Part shown: in pieces, positions 16,086-24,499 of the stretch
Layout: every line of letters begins with the position of its first letter
Numbering within the stretch: the first letter of the stretch is position 1
Program-made: the position numbers and the translations under genes
Notes under the pieces: generated by a model
Seen by the model: only the letters and a program-made list of their open reading frames with translations
The model's database searches: none
Told to the model about the DNA's origin: nothing
Origin: Halorubrum trapanicum
Lineage (GTDB): Archaea; Halobacteriota; Halobacteria; Halobacteriales; Haloferacaceae
NCBI RefSeq assembly: GCF_002355655.1
Contig: NZ_AP017569.1
Span: 434,001-498,000, forward strand
DNA: 64,000 bases
Direction of reading: 5' to 3'

Positions 16086-16706
16086 TCAGGCGATGTCGCG
16101 GCTCGTGTCGACGGCGACCTCGTCGGTGAGCTTCAGCTTCAGCGGCTCTTCGAGGGCGGCGCCGCCCCGGAACTTGGGGACGACGAGGCGGTTCGCGATC
16201 TCGGTCCCGGTGACGGTGGTGCGCAGGTCGAACACCACGTCCGCGACCTGCTCCGTGACGCGTCGCGTCTGCGGGTCCTCGCCGCCGCGGAGCGCGTGGA
16301 GCAGGGCGACGCCGCCTGCGTCGACCACCCGTGACCGCACGCCGTCGAGGAACTCGGCGTACGCCGCCGGCGACGCGCTCTCTTCCAACGGCTCCACGGA
16401 GTCGACGATCAGCGTGCTCTCCTCGGGGAGGTCGCCGGTCAGCGACGCCACCTCGTCGAGGTCGCCGGCGTCGTCCGTGGCCTCGACGGTCGTCTCCTCG
16501 TCTCCGTCGCGGCTGAGCGCCGCCGCCACCGCGTCGGCGGACCGGACGGTCGTCAGGTAGCGGCACTCCCGGACCCGGGCGAACCGGTTCAAGATGAGTT
16601 CGGACTGGCTGTCGGGGTTCGCCTTCAACACGACGACGCTACCGCTCGGGAGCCCTCCGCCGAACTGTCGGTCCAGCACCGAGATCCCAGTCGGAAGCGT
16701 CTCCAT
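16086..16706 (-). CDS. RecA/Rad55-like P-loop protein with degenerate Walker A
   Basis: A 206-residue member of the RecA/KaiC superfamily by its opening LPTGISVLDRQFGGGLPSGSVVVL. The P-loop that should follow reads KANPDSQSELILNRF in place of G-x-x-x-x-G-K-T/S, so the Walker lysine is missing. A Walker B-like STLIVDSVEPL is near residue 115. It may not hydrolyse ATP and may instead be a scaffold or sensor. It is followed upstream on the same strand by a ParA-like gene. The start at ATG 16706 lacks a clear TATA box, so co-transcription with the ParA-like gene is possible. Confidence 0.72.
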   Translation of the reverse strand: METLPTGISVLDRQFGGGLPSGSVVVLKANPDSQSELILNRFARVRECRYLTTVRSADAVAAALSRDGDEETTVEATDDAGDLDEVASLTGDLPEESTLIVDSVEPLEESASPAAYAEFLDGVRSRVVDAGGVALLHALRGGEDPQTRRVTEQVADVVFDLRTTVTGTEIANRLVVPKFRGGAALEEPLKLKLTDEVAVDTSRDIA

Positions 16707-16810
16707 ACGATCGCTGCCGCCTGTGGACGCTTGGGTCTGTCGATGGCGGCCCTCTCGGCCGGTCGCGACCCCGTCGTCCGCCGTTTCGGTGCCGCCGGTG
16801 GGGGAGATCC

Positions 16811-17533
16811 TCACGCGATCTGCCACCCGCTCGCCGCCGCGGTCTCGCCGAGCCGCGAGGCGAGGCCGTCGTACGCGCTCCGGACGCCCGGATCGGACAG
16901 CGGAGCGGCCCCGCCGTCCGGAATCGCGCCGAGAACGGGACATCCGAGGAGCGTCGACACCCGGTCCGGCACGTCCGTCTCGCCGATCACGACCGCTCCG
17001 ACCGGCGGACAGTCCAGCCGGCGGGCGATCGCCGCCGTCTTCGCGGCGTCCCGGAGCGCTGCGCGCCTGAGCGGCGTCGCGATCAGCGCGTGGTCCGCCG
17101 CCCGCAGGGGCGCGGCCACGTCCGGAGACGCGCCCGCCGGACTGTCGAGCAACACCGGTGCGCCGTCGGGGGTCGCGCCGTCGAGCGCGTCGAACGTCGC
17201 GCCCGCGTCGACCGACCGCGGCGCGTCGGGCGCCGCGAGCACCGTCGGCGCCGAGCGATCGGGGCGGACCGGCTCCGTCCCGCGGACCGCGTCGAGGACG
17301 GTCCGCGTGTCTTCTCCGTCGGTGCGGGGGCGGGCGCCGACCGGCGAGCCCTCGGCTCCGGTCTCCGTCGGGGCCTCGGGCTTCGTCTCCGCGGCCAGCC
17401 GCGCGAGGTTCGGGAGGTCCCAGTCGGCGTCGGCCGCGACCACCGGCGCGCCGCGCCGCGAGAGCGCGCGGGCGAGCCCGAGGGTGGTCGTCGTCTTTCC
17501 GCTTCCGCCCTTGCCGCCGGCGACGGCTATCAC
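16811..17533 (-). CDS. ParA/MinD-family P-loop ATPase (orphan)
   Basis: A 240-residue SIMIBI ATPase. It starts with the deviant Walker A motif GGKGGSGKTTTT (residues about 6-17) and has the A' motif VVAADADWDLPN. The Walker B region is VLLDSPAGASPD. No ParB or Min partner is adjacent. The family positions cargo or regulates division or metal assembly. The start is a GTG at 17533 with CTTTATACC about 27 nt upstream, a typical leaderless haloarchaeal start. The central region around residues 45-85 is low-complexity. Confidence 0.82.
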   Translation of the reverse strand: MIAVAGGKGGSGKTTTTLGLARALSRRGAPVVAADADWDLPNLARLAAETKPEAPTETGAEGSPVGARPRTDGEDTRTVLDAVRGTEPVRPDRSAPTVLAAPDAPRSVDAGATFDALDGATPDGAPVLLDSPAGASPDVAAPLRAADHALIATPLRRAALRDAAKTAAIARRLDCPPVGAVVIGETDVPDRVSTLLGCPVLGAIPDGGAAPLSDPGVRSAYDGLASRLGETAAASGWQIA

Positions 17534-17627
17534 GGCGGGGATGGGTCGGTATTCGGTATAAAGAGTCGGCCGCGGTCGCAGCGCGGTACGGCGTTCAGCT
17601 CACCGTGACGGCGGGTTCGAGTCGCGG

Positions 17628-18002
17628 TCAGTCCTGACAGCAGCCGCCGGCCTCGCCGCCGAAGTCGACGGCGAGGGGATCGGAGATCGCCTCGTTGACC
17701 GCTTCGAGCGTGTCCTCCAGCTCCTCCTGCGCGTCGAGGTACTCGCTCATCACCGGCATCGAGTGGAGTTCGTCCTGCGCCTCCTGGACGCGCTGGAGGT
17801 CGTCGTTCGTCGCCTGTCCCGTCTGCCGGGCCTGCATGAACTCCGCGCGGAGCTGCTCGAACTCGTCGATCCGCTCTTGTACGTCCTCGTCGCGCTGGAC
17901 CGCGGCTCTCGCCTCCTCGAAGCGTTCGTACTCCGGGGTTTCGGCGATCCGCTCGCCGAGCTCTCGGCCGAGGTCCTCGATGGAGACCTGTTGGACGCTC
18001 AT
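17628..18002 (-). CDS. YlbF-family protein with C-terminal CC tail
   Basis: A 124-residue, almost all-helical acidic protein resembling the YlbF/YmcA family (EDLGRELGERIAETPEYERFEEARAAV, QRIDEFEQ-type coiled-coil heptads, DELHSMPVMSEYLDAQEEL). In Bacillus these proteins form a complex that affects mRNA processing by RNase Y. The archaeal role is unknown. The last residues GGEAGGCCQD give an adjacent cysteine pair after a Gly-rich linker, resembling the tail that binds Fe-S clusters in the Bacillus complex. Confidence 0.8.
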   Translation of the reverse strand: MSVQQVSIEDLGRELGERIAETPEYERFEEARAAVQRDEDVQERIDEFEQLRAEFMQARQTGQATNDDLQRVQEAQDELHSMPVMSEYLDAQEELEDTLEAVNEAISDPLAVDFGGEAGGCCQD

Positions 18003-18071
18003 ATCCGGACATCGTGGCCGAGCGGTTTGAACCTGCCGGAGCCGGGTCTCGGCGTCGGCTTCTGACGCCCG

Positions 18072-18731
18072 TTACGCCGTCTGCGACGCGACGAACTCGA
18101 CCACCGCTTCGAGCTCCTGCGGGCCGATACCGTGGCCGCCCGGGAAGCTCCCGCTCGTGACGTCGGCGCCGACGGCTTCGAGCCGCTCGACGGCCGCGCT
18201 CGTCCGCGACTCCGGGATCACGCGGTCGCCGGCGCCGGCGCCGACGAAGACCGGTTTGCCCTCGATCCCGTCCGGGTCGAGGTCCGCGTGTGACTCCGCG
18301 AGGTAGCCGTGGAGCGCGACGACCCACGCGTAGCGGTCGGGGTCTTCGAAGAGGAGCGAGAGGCTCGTGATCGCGCCCTGGCTGAACCCGAGCAGGCCGA
18401 TCCGGTCGGCGTCGAGCCCGTAGGCGCCGACCGCGGCCTCGACGCTCTCGACTATCAGGTCGAGGCTCCGGCGGAAGTCGTCGGCGTCGGGCTGGCTCGA
18501 CTCCAGTCCCCCCGCCGAGAGGTCGAGCTCGTACCACGTGTACCCGCCCTGGAGCGGGTCGGGCGCGCGGAGGCTGACGACGTGGTGGTCGTCGGGCAGT
18601 TCGGCGGCGACCGGGAGCAGATCCTCCTCGTCGGCGCCGCGGCCGTGGAGGACGAAGACGGCGGGCGCGGGCTCGCCGTCGGCTCCCTCGTCGGGCGCGA
18701 CGTGAACGTGTTCGAGCGGAATATCGGTCAT
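18072..18731 (-). CDS. Phospholipase/carboxylesterase family alpha/beta hydrolase
   Basis: A 219-residue esterase. The oxyanion segment is VFVLHGRGADEEDLLP. The nucleophile serine is in LLGFSQGAITS near residue 113, the acid probably Asp in GAGAGDRVIPES and the base His in FPGGHGIGP. Members hydrolyse carboxylic esters or lysophospholipids. ATG 18731 has CCTAACCC about 27 nt upstream. It is transcribed divergently from the secreted protein at 18860. Confidence 0.86.
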   Translation of the reverse strand: MTDIPLEHVHVAPDEGADGEPAPAVFVLHGRGADEEDLLPVAAELPDDHHVVSLRAPDPLQGGYTWYELDLSAGGLESSQPDADDFRRSLDLIVESVEAAVGAYGLDADRIGLLGFSQGAITSLSLLFEDPDRYAWVVALHGYLAESHADLDPDGIEGKPVFVGAGAGDRVIPESRTSAAVERLEAVGADVTSGSFPGGHGIGPQELEAVVEFVASQTA

Positions 18732-18859
18732 CGGTCCGCGGTTGGCGAGGGCGGGGGTTAGGTCCGTCGGCCGCGGCAGCGCGTCGTCACGGGGGTCGGC
18801 GGGGATACGGTCGAGTCGACGCCGTGAATTTATAGTTCGATCGCACGAACGGTCCGCGT

Positions 18860-19561
18860 ATGCGTCCCCGCACCCTCCCCCTGCTGGTCGCACTGCTCCT
18901 CTCCGTGACCGTCTTGGCCGCCGCGCCGCCGGTCGACGCGCGCGCGCCGCCGACGCCCGTCTGCGGCGTCTGCGAACTCGATCGGACGACGCCGGACGGC
19001 GACTCCGTGGTCGCCGGCGAGAGCTCGCTCACCGTCACACTCCACGGTAACGGGTCGTCGACGTGGGAGGCGCGGGTCGATCTCGCGGCCGGCGGCGACG
19101 CGCTCGCGGCGAACGGGTCGCTCCGTCGCGCGGTCGTCACCGACGCGGTGCGCGACGGGATCGCGGACCCGAAGGATGTCGACGTCCGAGTTGACGGCGA
19201 CGTACTGGCCGTCGATTACCGCGATCCCAACGCCACGGAACGATACCTCGGCGCCGTGGTGTTCACGCCGCTGACGCCCGCGTCTCCGCGGGTTCCGTTC
19301 GTCATCGGCGGCGAGGGGACGCGGTACCTCGGCGCCGATCGACTCACCGTCCGCGGCGAGCCCGGGTGGGAGGTCCGGGGCGACGCGCCCGGCGGCGGAA
19401 CCGGAGACGAGTTGGTCTGGTCCCGCGAGGACGCCGAGCGCGGCGACGCGGAGCGGGTGCCCCTCGACGTCGACCGCGATCCCGTCGCAGTCGAAGCGGG
19501 CGCGATGCTGCCCGGCGTTCGGGCGTGGATCGCCCGACTGCTCACCGGAAACGGCTTCTGA
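18860..19561 (+). CDS. Secreted haloarchaeal protein with a CxxC motif
   Basis: A 233-residue protein with a Sec-type signal peptide (MRPRTLPLLVALLLSVTVLA, cleavage near residue 27). The mature region begins with PVCGVCELDRTTPDG, a Cys-x-x-Cys close to the new N terminus. Several N-glycosylation-type sites are visible (NGSS, NGSL, NATE). No catalytic motif is recognised; the predicted fold is beta-rich. A second hydrophobic region near the C terminus (VEAGAMLPGVRAWIARLL) could anchor it to the membrane. TTTATAG lies about 28 nt upstream. Confidence 0.7.
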   Translation: MRPRTLPLLVALLLSVTVLAAAPPVDARAPPTPVCGVCELDRTTPDGDSVVAGESSLTVTLHGNGSSTWEARVDLAAGGDALAANGSLRRAVVTDAVRDGIADPKDVDVRVDGDVLAVDYRDPNATERYLGAVVFTPLTPASPRVPFVIGGEGTRYLGADRLTVRGEPGWEVRGDAPGGGTGDELVWSREDAERGDAERVPLDVDRDPVAVEAGAMLPGVRAWIARLLTGNGF

Positions 19562-19654
19562 GACGGCGGCCGAGCGGCGACGATCACGAACGTCGGGGAC
19601 GGATCTCGGGGTCGAACGCGCCGTTTAACCGTCCTGCCGCACAATTCGTTCGAT

Positions 19655-20698
19655 ATGAGCGGCTCCACGGAGGGCGACCTCACGAAGACGGGGATGGCCC
19701 TGAAGCACGACCGCGAGTGGGACTACGAACTCGACCGAATCCTCGAGGCCATCGAGGAGCGCGACGCCTCGAAGGTCGGTCTTCAATTTCCCGAGGGGCT
19801 CAAGCGCCGCGGCCCGAAGGTCGCCGACGACCTCCGCGAGGTCGCCCCCGACGACGTCACCTTCATGCTGTCCGGGCAGCCCTGCTACGGCGCCTGCGAC
19901 CTCGACACCTACCTGATGCGCCGGACGGACGTGTTCGTCCACTTCGGCCACACGCCGATGAAGGAGTCCGACAGCATCGTCTACGTCCCGCTGTTCTCGA
20001 ACGTCGACCCCTTCCCGATCATGGAGGACGCGCTCGAAGAAGAGCTGACCTCACCGGAGGAGGACGCCGACGTGGGCCTCGTCACGACGGCCCAGCACAT
20101 GAACCGCTTCGAGGAGATGACGGACTGGCTGGAGGAGCGCGGCTACGAGGTCCACACCCGCCGGGGCGACGACCGCCTCACGAAGGAGGGGCAGGTGCTC
20201 GGCTGCAACTACGCCTCCGCGGACATCGACGCAGAGCAGGTGCTGTACGTCGGCGGCGGGAAGTTCCACCCGGTCGGGCTCGCGATGGAACACCCCGACA
20301 AGCGCGTCGTCATCGCGGACCCGGTCAACAACGCGGTGTCGGTCGCCGAACACGACCAGTTCCTCAAGCAGCGCTACGCCGCGGTCCACAAGGCGATGGA
20401 CGCCGAGAAGTGGGGCGTCATCTTCTGTACGAAGATCGGCCAGGGCCGCTGGGAGACGGCCCAGGAGATCGTCGACAACAACGAGAACGCCTACCTGATC
20501 ACGATGGACGAGGTGACGCCGGACCGCCTGCGCAACTTCGACATGGACGCGTTCGTCAACACGGGCTGCCCCCGGATCACGACCGACGACGGTCCGCGCT
20601 TCCACAAGCCGATGTTAACGCCCGGCGAGTACGAGGCCGCAATCGGCGAGAAGCCGCTCGACTCGATCGAGTTCGACACGTTCCACGACACCTGGTAG
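19655..20698 (+). CDS. dph2: Diphthamide biosynthesis enzyme Dph2 (radical SAM-like 4Fe-4S)
   Basis: A 347-residue enzyme of the Dph1/Dph2 family that transfers the 3-amino-3-carboxypropyl group of S-adenosylmethionine to a histidine of elongation factor aEF2. Three widely spaced cysteines, one per domain, can bind the cluster: GQPCYGACD near residue 77, VLGCNYAS near 185 and NTGCPRI near 305. This pattern is typical of archaeal Dph2. It works with dph6 found at 9949. TTTAACC about 30 nt upstream suggests little or no leader. Confidence 0.93.
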   Translation: MSGSTEGDLTKTGMALKHDREWDYELDRILEAIEERDASKVGLQFPEGLKRRGPKVADDLREVAPDDVTFMLSGQPCYGACDLDTYLMRRTDVFVHFGHTPMKESDSIVYVPLFSNVDPFPIMEDALEEELTSPEEDADVGLVTTAQHMNRFEEMTDWLEERGYEVHTRRGDDRLTKEGQVLGCNYASADIDAEQVLYVGGGKFHPVGLAMEHPDKRVVIADPVNNAVSVAEHDQFLKQRYAAVHKAMDAEKWGVIFCTKIGQGRWETAQEIVDNNENAYLITMDEVTPDRLRNFDMDAFVNTGCPRITTDDGPRFHKPMLTPGEYEAAIGEKPLDSIEFDTFHDTW

Positions 20699-20796
20699 GG
20701 CCGCGCGGAGCGCGAGGTTCGCTTTTCAGAGTCCGACGAACTCTTCCGACGGTGGGATCGCTTTTTGAAGATGATTTCTCCGTTCATCGATCGCCT

Positions 20797-21283
20797 AGCA
20801 CAGAGGTAGCGGCGAGTGATAACGGGAGTGAGTGTTGTACGTCGTGAGTGAGGCCGTTTATAAGGGGAGTTGGAGTGTTGTTGTCGGCTATTTATAAGTG
20901 ACTGACGCTGCTGCGGTGAGTACCTCCAAAGCCCCAGTCGCGAGGCGGACGCACGCTCGCTGTGCTCCTCGCTCAGTCGCTGGCGCTCCTTCGCTGCGGT
21001 GCTTACGTCGCCTGCGTCCGCCTCGCGACTGCCCCTTTGAGTCCCGCCCCAGACAGCCCCGCACGGCACCTCACACCTCCCCAGCCTCGCCGCTCACGCC
21101 CTGCGGGCGTTCGCGGCGTCCCTCGCGGGCTGGCTCGCGGCCGCCAATGGCGGCCGCTCGCAGGCGCGCCGACCGCAGCCTGATTTATAAGCGATCGTCG
21201 GCATCGCTCTCGGTCATTTAAATACTACCTCGCGGCCGCCGATCTGCGATACCCACTCCCGCTACCGATCGGGAAGCAGCATC
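20797..21283 (+). repeat. Structured intergenic repeat, copy C (long form)
   Basis: This fills the gap between the converging dph2 and 21372-21587 genes; no protein gene is credible. Helix I is 20935-20953 with 21013-21031, 19 of 19 pairs. Helix II is 21088-21093 with 21113-21118, extended inside by ACGCCC/GGGCGT. Helix III is 21137-21145 with 21149-21157 (9 pairs, AAT loop). TTTATAA boxes are at 20860, 20891 and 21184, and ATTTAAATA at 21216-21224. The outer ends carry an imperfect inverted repeat, CGGGAGTGAGT (20823) and ACCCACTCCCG (21251). The ends also match copy D. Confidence 0.85.
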
Positions 21284-21371
21284 CCTCTGCCGGCTGATTC
21301 ACTCGGTATGACTCTTAAAAGTGGAATTTCACGGAATCCGCTTGCTGATCTGATTCCGTCCCGACCGGCCG

Positions 21372-21587
21372 TCACGCCTCGCCCGGCGGGTTCACGAACA
21401 GTCCGTCGACCACGAGGACGCCGGCCGCGAGCGATCCCCCGGCGACCGGAAGCGTGTAACCCCGAGCGAGGAGCGACGCGGCCGTGTACACGGCGCAGAA
21501 CGCGAGGGGGATCGCGAGCAGAATGATGTCGGCGCGCTCGATCCCGCCGGAACCGATCGACGCAACCTCCCCGTCCCGCCCGCTCAT
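21372..21587 (-). CDS. Small membrane protein in operon with an RHH protein
   Basis: A 71-residue protein with two hydrophobic helices (IILLAIPLAFCAVYTAASLLA and a second around AGGSLAAGVLVVDGLFV). Its ATG overlaps the stop of the upstream ribbon-helix-helix gene by ATGA, so the two are translationally coupled. No family is recognised. Confidence 0.65.
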   Translation of the reverse strand: MSGRDGEVASIGSGGIERADIILLAIPLAFCAVYTAASLLARGYTLPVAGGSLAAGVLVVDGLFVNPPGEA

Positions 21588-21784
21588 TCCATGTACCCCA
21601 GGTCTCGGAGCTTCTGCGCCATCTGTTTGGCCTCGGTTTCGGAGACCCCCTCGTCGGACTCCATCTCCTGGACGACGACGTGTTTCACGAACTCCTTCAC
21701 CGAGCCGAACGGCTCGTCCTCGATGTACTCCTCGACGTCCGCGACGAACTCCTTCCGCAGCGAGATGGTGGTGTAGTCGCTCAT
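21584..21784 (-). CDS. Ribbon-helix-helix (CopG-like) protein
   Basis: A 66-residue protein with the CopG-type N terminus: strand YTTISLRKEFV, then two helices (ADVEEYIEDEPFGSVKEFVKHVVV). It probably dimerises and binds DNA, or acts as an antitoxin-like regulator. No toxin is adjacent; the coupled partner is a small membrane protein. TTTATCA about 27 nt upstream on the minus strand supports a leaderless start. Confidence 0.8.
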   Translation of the reverse strand: MSDYTTISLRKEFVADVEEYIEDEPFGSVKEFVKHVVVQEMESDEGVSETEAKQMAQKLRDLGYME

Positions 21785-21969
21785 TGCCGGATTCCTCTCG
21801 CCGTGGCCTGATAAATCTTAATTACATCTAATTACCGTCCGTTGCGCTCCGCGGACCTCGGTCCGCCGACGGACGATGGGTGTGAGAGGACCGCCGTGCC
21901 GCGGCGCCGAACGTGCCGATTCCGCCGGATCCTCCGCCCTTTTGGGGGCGCATCACGTCGATCGGATCG

Positions 21970-23124
21970 ATGACGACGAACGACGGCCACATCTCCACCA
22001 CGCACATCGGTAGCCTGCCGCGACCGCCGGAACTGCTCGACCTGCTCACCCGCCGTCAGGACGGCGAGGCGGTCGACCCCGACGAGTGGGACGAGACGGT
22101 CGCGGACGCGACCCGCGACGTCGTCGACCGGCAGGACGAGGTCGGCCTCGATTCGATCAACAACGGCGAGCAGTCCCGCGTCTCGTTCAACTGGTACGTC
22201 GCCGACCGGCTGAGCGGCATCGACGGGAAGCGGGAGACGGAGCTGTGGGCCGACCTCCAGGAGTTCCCCTCCTACGCCGAGGAGACGTTCAAGACCGACG
22301 TGATCGACCTCTCGATGCACCCGGTCGTCAGCGAGGCTGTCGAGTACACGGGCCGCGAGGAGGCAGCGGCCGAAATCGACGAGTTCACCGACGCGCTCGC
22401 GGCCGCCGACCGCGACGTCGACGACGCGTTCATGACCGCGGCGTCGCCGAGCGTCGTCACCGCCACGCACGTCGACGATCACTACGGGGATTACGAGGAG
22501 TACCTGTTCGCGGTCGCGGAGGCGATGAAGACGGAGTACGAGCTCGTCGCCGACGCGGGCCTCACGCTCCAGATCGACGCCCCGGAGCTGCTGACGGTCG
22601 GCCACACCGCGGCGTACGCGGACGAGCCCCTCGAAGCCGCCAAGGACGCGACGCGCCTCCACGTCGAGGCGCTCAACGAGGCGCTCGCGGACGTGCCCGC
22701 CGAGCAGGTCCGGCTCCACACCTGCTGGGGCAGCTACGAGGGCCCGCACCACCTCGACACCGACCTCGCGGAGATGCTGCCGCTGATCTACGAGGCCGAC
22801 ATCACCGGGCTCAGCGTCGAGCAGGCGAACCCGCGTCACCAGCACGAGTATCGCGCGTTCGACGAGCACCCGGTGCCCGACGGCTGGACGCTCATCCCCG
22901 GCGTCGTCGACGTGAAGACGAACGTCATCGACCACCCGGAGACGGTCGCGGACCGCTTGGAGCGCGTCGCGGGCGCGGTCGACGACGGCACGCCGCTGAC
23001 GGCCGCGCCCGACTGCGGGTTCGGGACGCAGGCCGGCCTCGGCATGGTCGACCCCGAGATCGCGTGGGCGAAGCTCGAAGCGCTCGTCGAGGGCGCCGAG
23101 ATCGCGAGCGAGCGGCTCGCCTGA
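21970..23124 (+). CDS. Cobalamin-independent methionine synthase-like methyltransferase (MetE C-terminal domain)
   Basis: A 384-residue TIM-barrel enzyme equal to the catalytic half of MetE, without the N-terminal domain of the 750-residue bacterial enzyme. The homocysteine and zinc-binding elements are visible: STTHIGSLPRP, QIDAPELL, VRLHTCWGSYEGPHH (His-x-Cys zinc ligands) and APDCGFGTQ (last Cys ligand). It probably transfers a methyl group to homocysteine, in archaea from a donor other than polyglutamylated folate. The epoxyalkane:CoM transferase branch is an alternative. A CCCTTTTGG box about 28 nt upstream supports ATG 21970. Confidence 0.87.
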   Translation: MTTNDGHISTTHIGSLPRPPELLDLLTRRQDGEAVDPDEWDETVADATRDVVDRQDEVGLDSINNGEQSRVSFNWYVADRLSGIDGKRETELWADLQEFPSYAEETFKTDVIDLSMHPVVSEAVEYTGREEAAAEIDEFTDALAAADRDVDDAFMTAASPSVVTATHVDDHYGDYEEYLFAVAEAMKTEYELVADAGLTLQIDAPELLTVGHTAAYADEPLEAAKDATRLHVEALNEALADVPAEQVRLHTCWGSYEGPHHLDTDLAEMLPLIYEADITGLSVEQANPRHQHEYRAFDEHPVPDGWTLIPGVVDVKTNVIDHPETVADRLERVAGAVDDGTPLTAAPDCGFGTQAGLGMVDPEIAWAKLEALVEGAEIASERLA

Positions 23125-23142
23125 GCCGGCGCGCGCCGGGGG

Positions 23143-23592
23143 TCACTCGCGGCCGACGACTCGCTCGACGTACGCGACCGCCTCCGCCGGCGACGCCGCC
23201 GCCTCCACGCCGTCGACGTCGTGGGTGTCGAGCCCCGCGACCGGGCGCCCCTGCGCGATCGCGAGCCCGATCTCCGAGAGCGTCCCCGGACCGCCGTCGA
23301 CCGCGATCGCGGCGTCGCCGTTCATGACGACGAGCGCGTTTCGCGCGTGACCCATCCCGGTCGCGATCGGCACCGTGACGTGCGGGTTCGCGTCCCCGCG
23401 GTCGTCCGTCGGCAGGATCCCGATCGTCTCGCCGCCGGCCGCGCGGGCGCCGCGGCAGACCGCCTCCATGACGCCGCCGAGGCCGCCGCAGACGACGACG
23501 TGGCCGCGCTCCGCGAGCCGCTCGCCGAGCGCCGCCGCGACCGCCGCCGTCTCCCCGTCGATCGAACTGCCGCCGATGACGCTGACGCGCAT
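23143..23592 (-). CDS. TIGR00725/LOG-like Rossmann protein
   Basis: A 149-residue protein related to the LOG/lysine-decarboxylase-like family. It begins MRVSVIGGSSIDGE, has CGGLGGVMEAVCRGARAAGG (nucleotide-binding region) and DGGPGTLSEIG, which matches the P-G-G-x-G-T-x-x-E signature. Relatives release cytokinin-type bases from nucleotides or bind molybdenum cofactor; the role here is unknown. CTTTACC about 27 nt upstream supports ATG 23592. Confidence 0.82.
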   Translation of the reverse strand: MRVSVIGGSSIDGETAAVAAALGERLAERGHVVVCGGLGGVMEAVCRGARAAGGETIGILPTDDRGDANPHVTVPIATGMGHARNALVVMNGDAAIAVDGGPGTLSEIGLAIAQGRPVAGLDTHDVDGVEAAASPAEAVAYVERVVGRE

Positions 23593-23727
23593 GGTTCGAT
23601 CCTGAGCGCGGGCGACGGTAAAGCCGCCCGGTTACGCCGCATTCGGGTCCGAACCGACGTTTCGTCCGATTCTCGTCGTCGAGACGGCCACTGAAACCCT
23701 TATCCCCCCTCGCCGTGAATGAAGGCT

Positions 23728-24384
23728 ATGACGTACGATACCGTCGTGTTCGACAACGACGGTGTCCTCGTGGGCCGCACGCGCTTCGACGTGCTCCGGG
23801 AGGCGACCCGGGACGCGTTCGAGGAGTGCGGCGTCGAGGAGCCCGATCCGGACGACGTAGAGCAGATGACTATCGGTGCGACACCCGGCAGCGTCGGCAC
23901 GGTCTGTCAGACGTACGACCTCGATCCGGGGTCGTTCTGGCGGACGCGCGACGACGTGGTGTCGCGGGCGCAACAGCAGGAGGCCCGCGAGGGGCGAAAG
24001 ACCCCCTACGACGACCTCGACGAGCTCCAGGACCTCGACGTCCAGATGGGGATCGTCTCGTCGAACCAGCAGGCGACCGTCGACTTCCTCGTCGACCACT
24101 TCGACGGCTTCGACCGCATGGGCGCCGCCTACGGCCGCGAGCCCACGATCCACTCGCTCCAGCTCCGCAAGCCGAATCCGCACTACATCGAGCAGGCGCT
24201 CGGCGACCTCGACGCGGGCAACGCCTTGTTCGTCGGCGACAACGAGTCCGACGTCCGCGCGGCCGAGAACGCCGGCATCGACTCGGCGTTCATCCGCCGA
24301 CCCCACCGCCGCGACTGGGAGCTGAACGTCTGGCCAACCTGGGAGATCGAGCGGCTCTCCGACCTCCACGACATCGTGGAGTGA
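23728..24384 (+). CDS. HAD-superfamily hydrolase
   Basis: A 218-residue phosphatase of the HAD superfamily. Motif I is VVFDNDGVLVG (nucleophile Asp, then D-x-D), motif II is GIVSSNQQ, motif III lysine is in LRKPNPHYIEQAL, and motif IV is FVGDNESDVRAAENAGI. The substrate is unknown; relatives dephosphorylate phosphoglycolate or sugar phosphates. ATG 23728 was chosen over 23719 because the CTTATCC box is centred 26 nt before it. Confidence 0.87.
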   Translation: MTYDTVVFDNDGVLVGRTRFDVLREATRDAFEECGVEEPDPDDVEQMTIGATPGSVGTVCQTYDLDPGSFWRTRDDVVSRAQQQEAREGRKTPYDDLDELQDLDVQMGIVSSNQQATVDFLVDHFDGFDRMGAAYGREPTIHSLQLRKPNPHYIEQALGDLDAGNALFVGDNESDVRAAENAGIDSAFIRRPHRRDWELNVWPTWEIERLSDLHDIVE

Positions 24385-24499
24385 GGCCGCGTTCCTCCCG
24401 CGCACTCCGCGTCTCGGCAGCGACGCGTCGACCCCGTCGGCAGCGACCCGGCGCGCCGCCGATGAAGCGTTTAAATCGCATGGCGCGTAACTCGCGCTC

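Noticed and set aside
16086-16943. Longer N-terminal form of the RecA-like protein
   Set aside because: The extra 79 residues are Arg-rich and precede the usual family start METLPTGISVLD; the start at 16706 is preferred.
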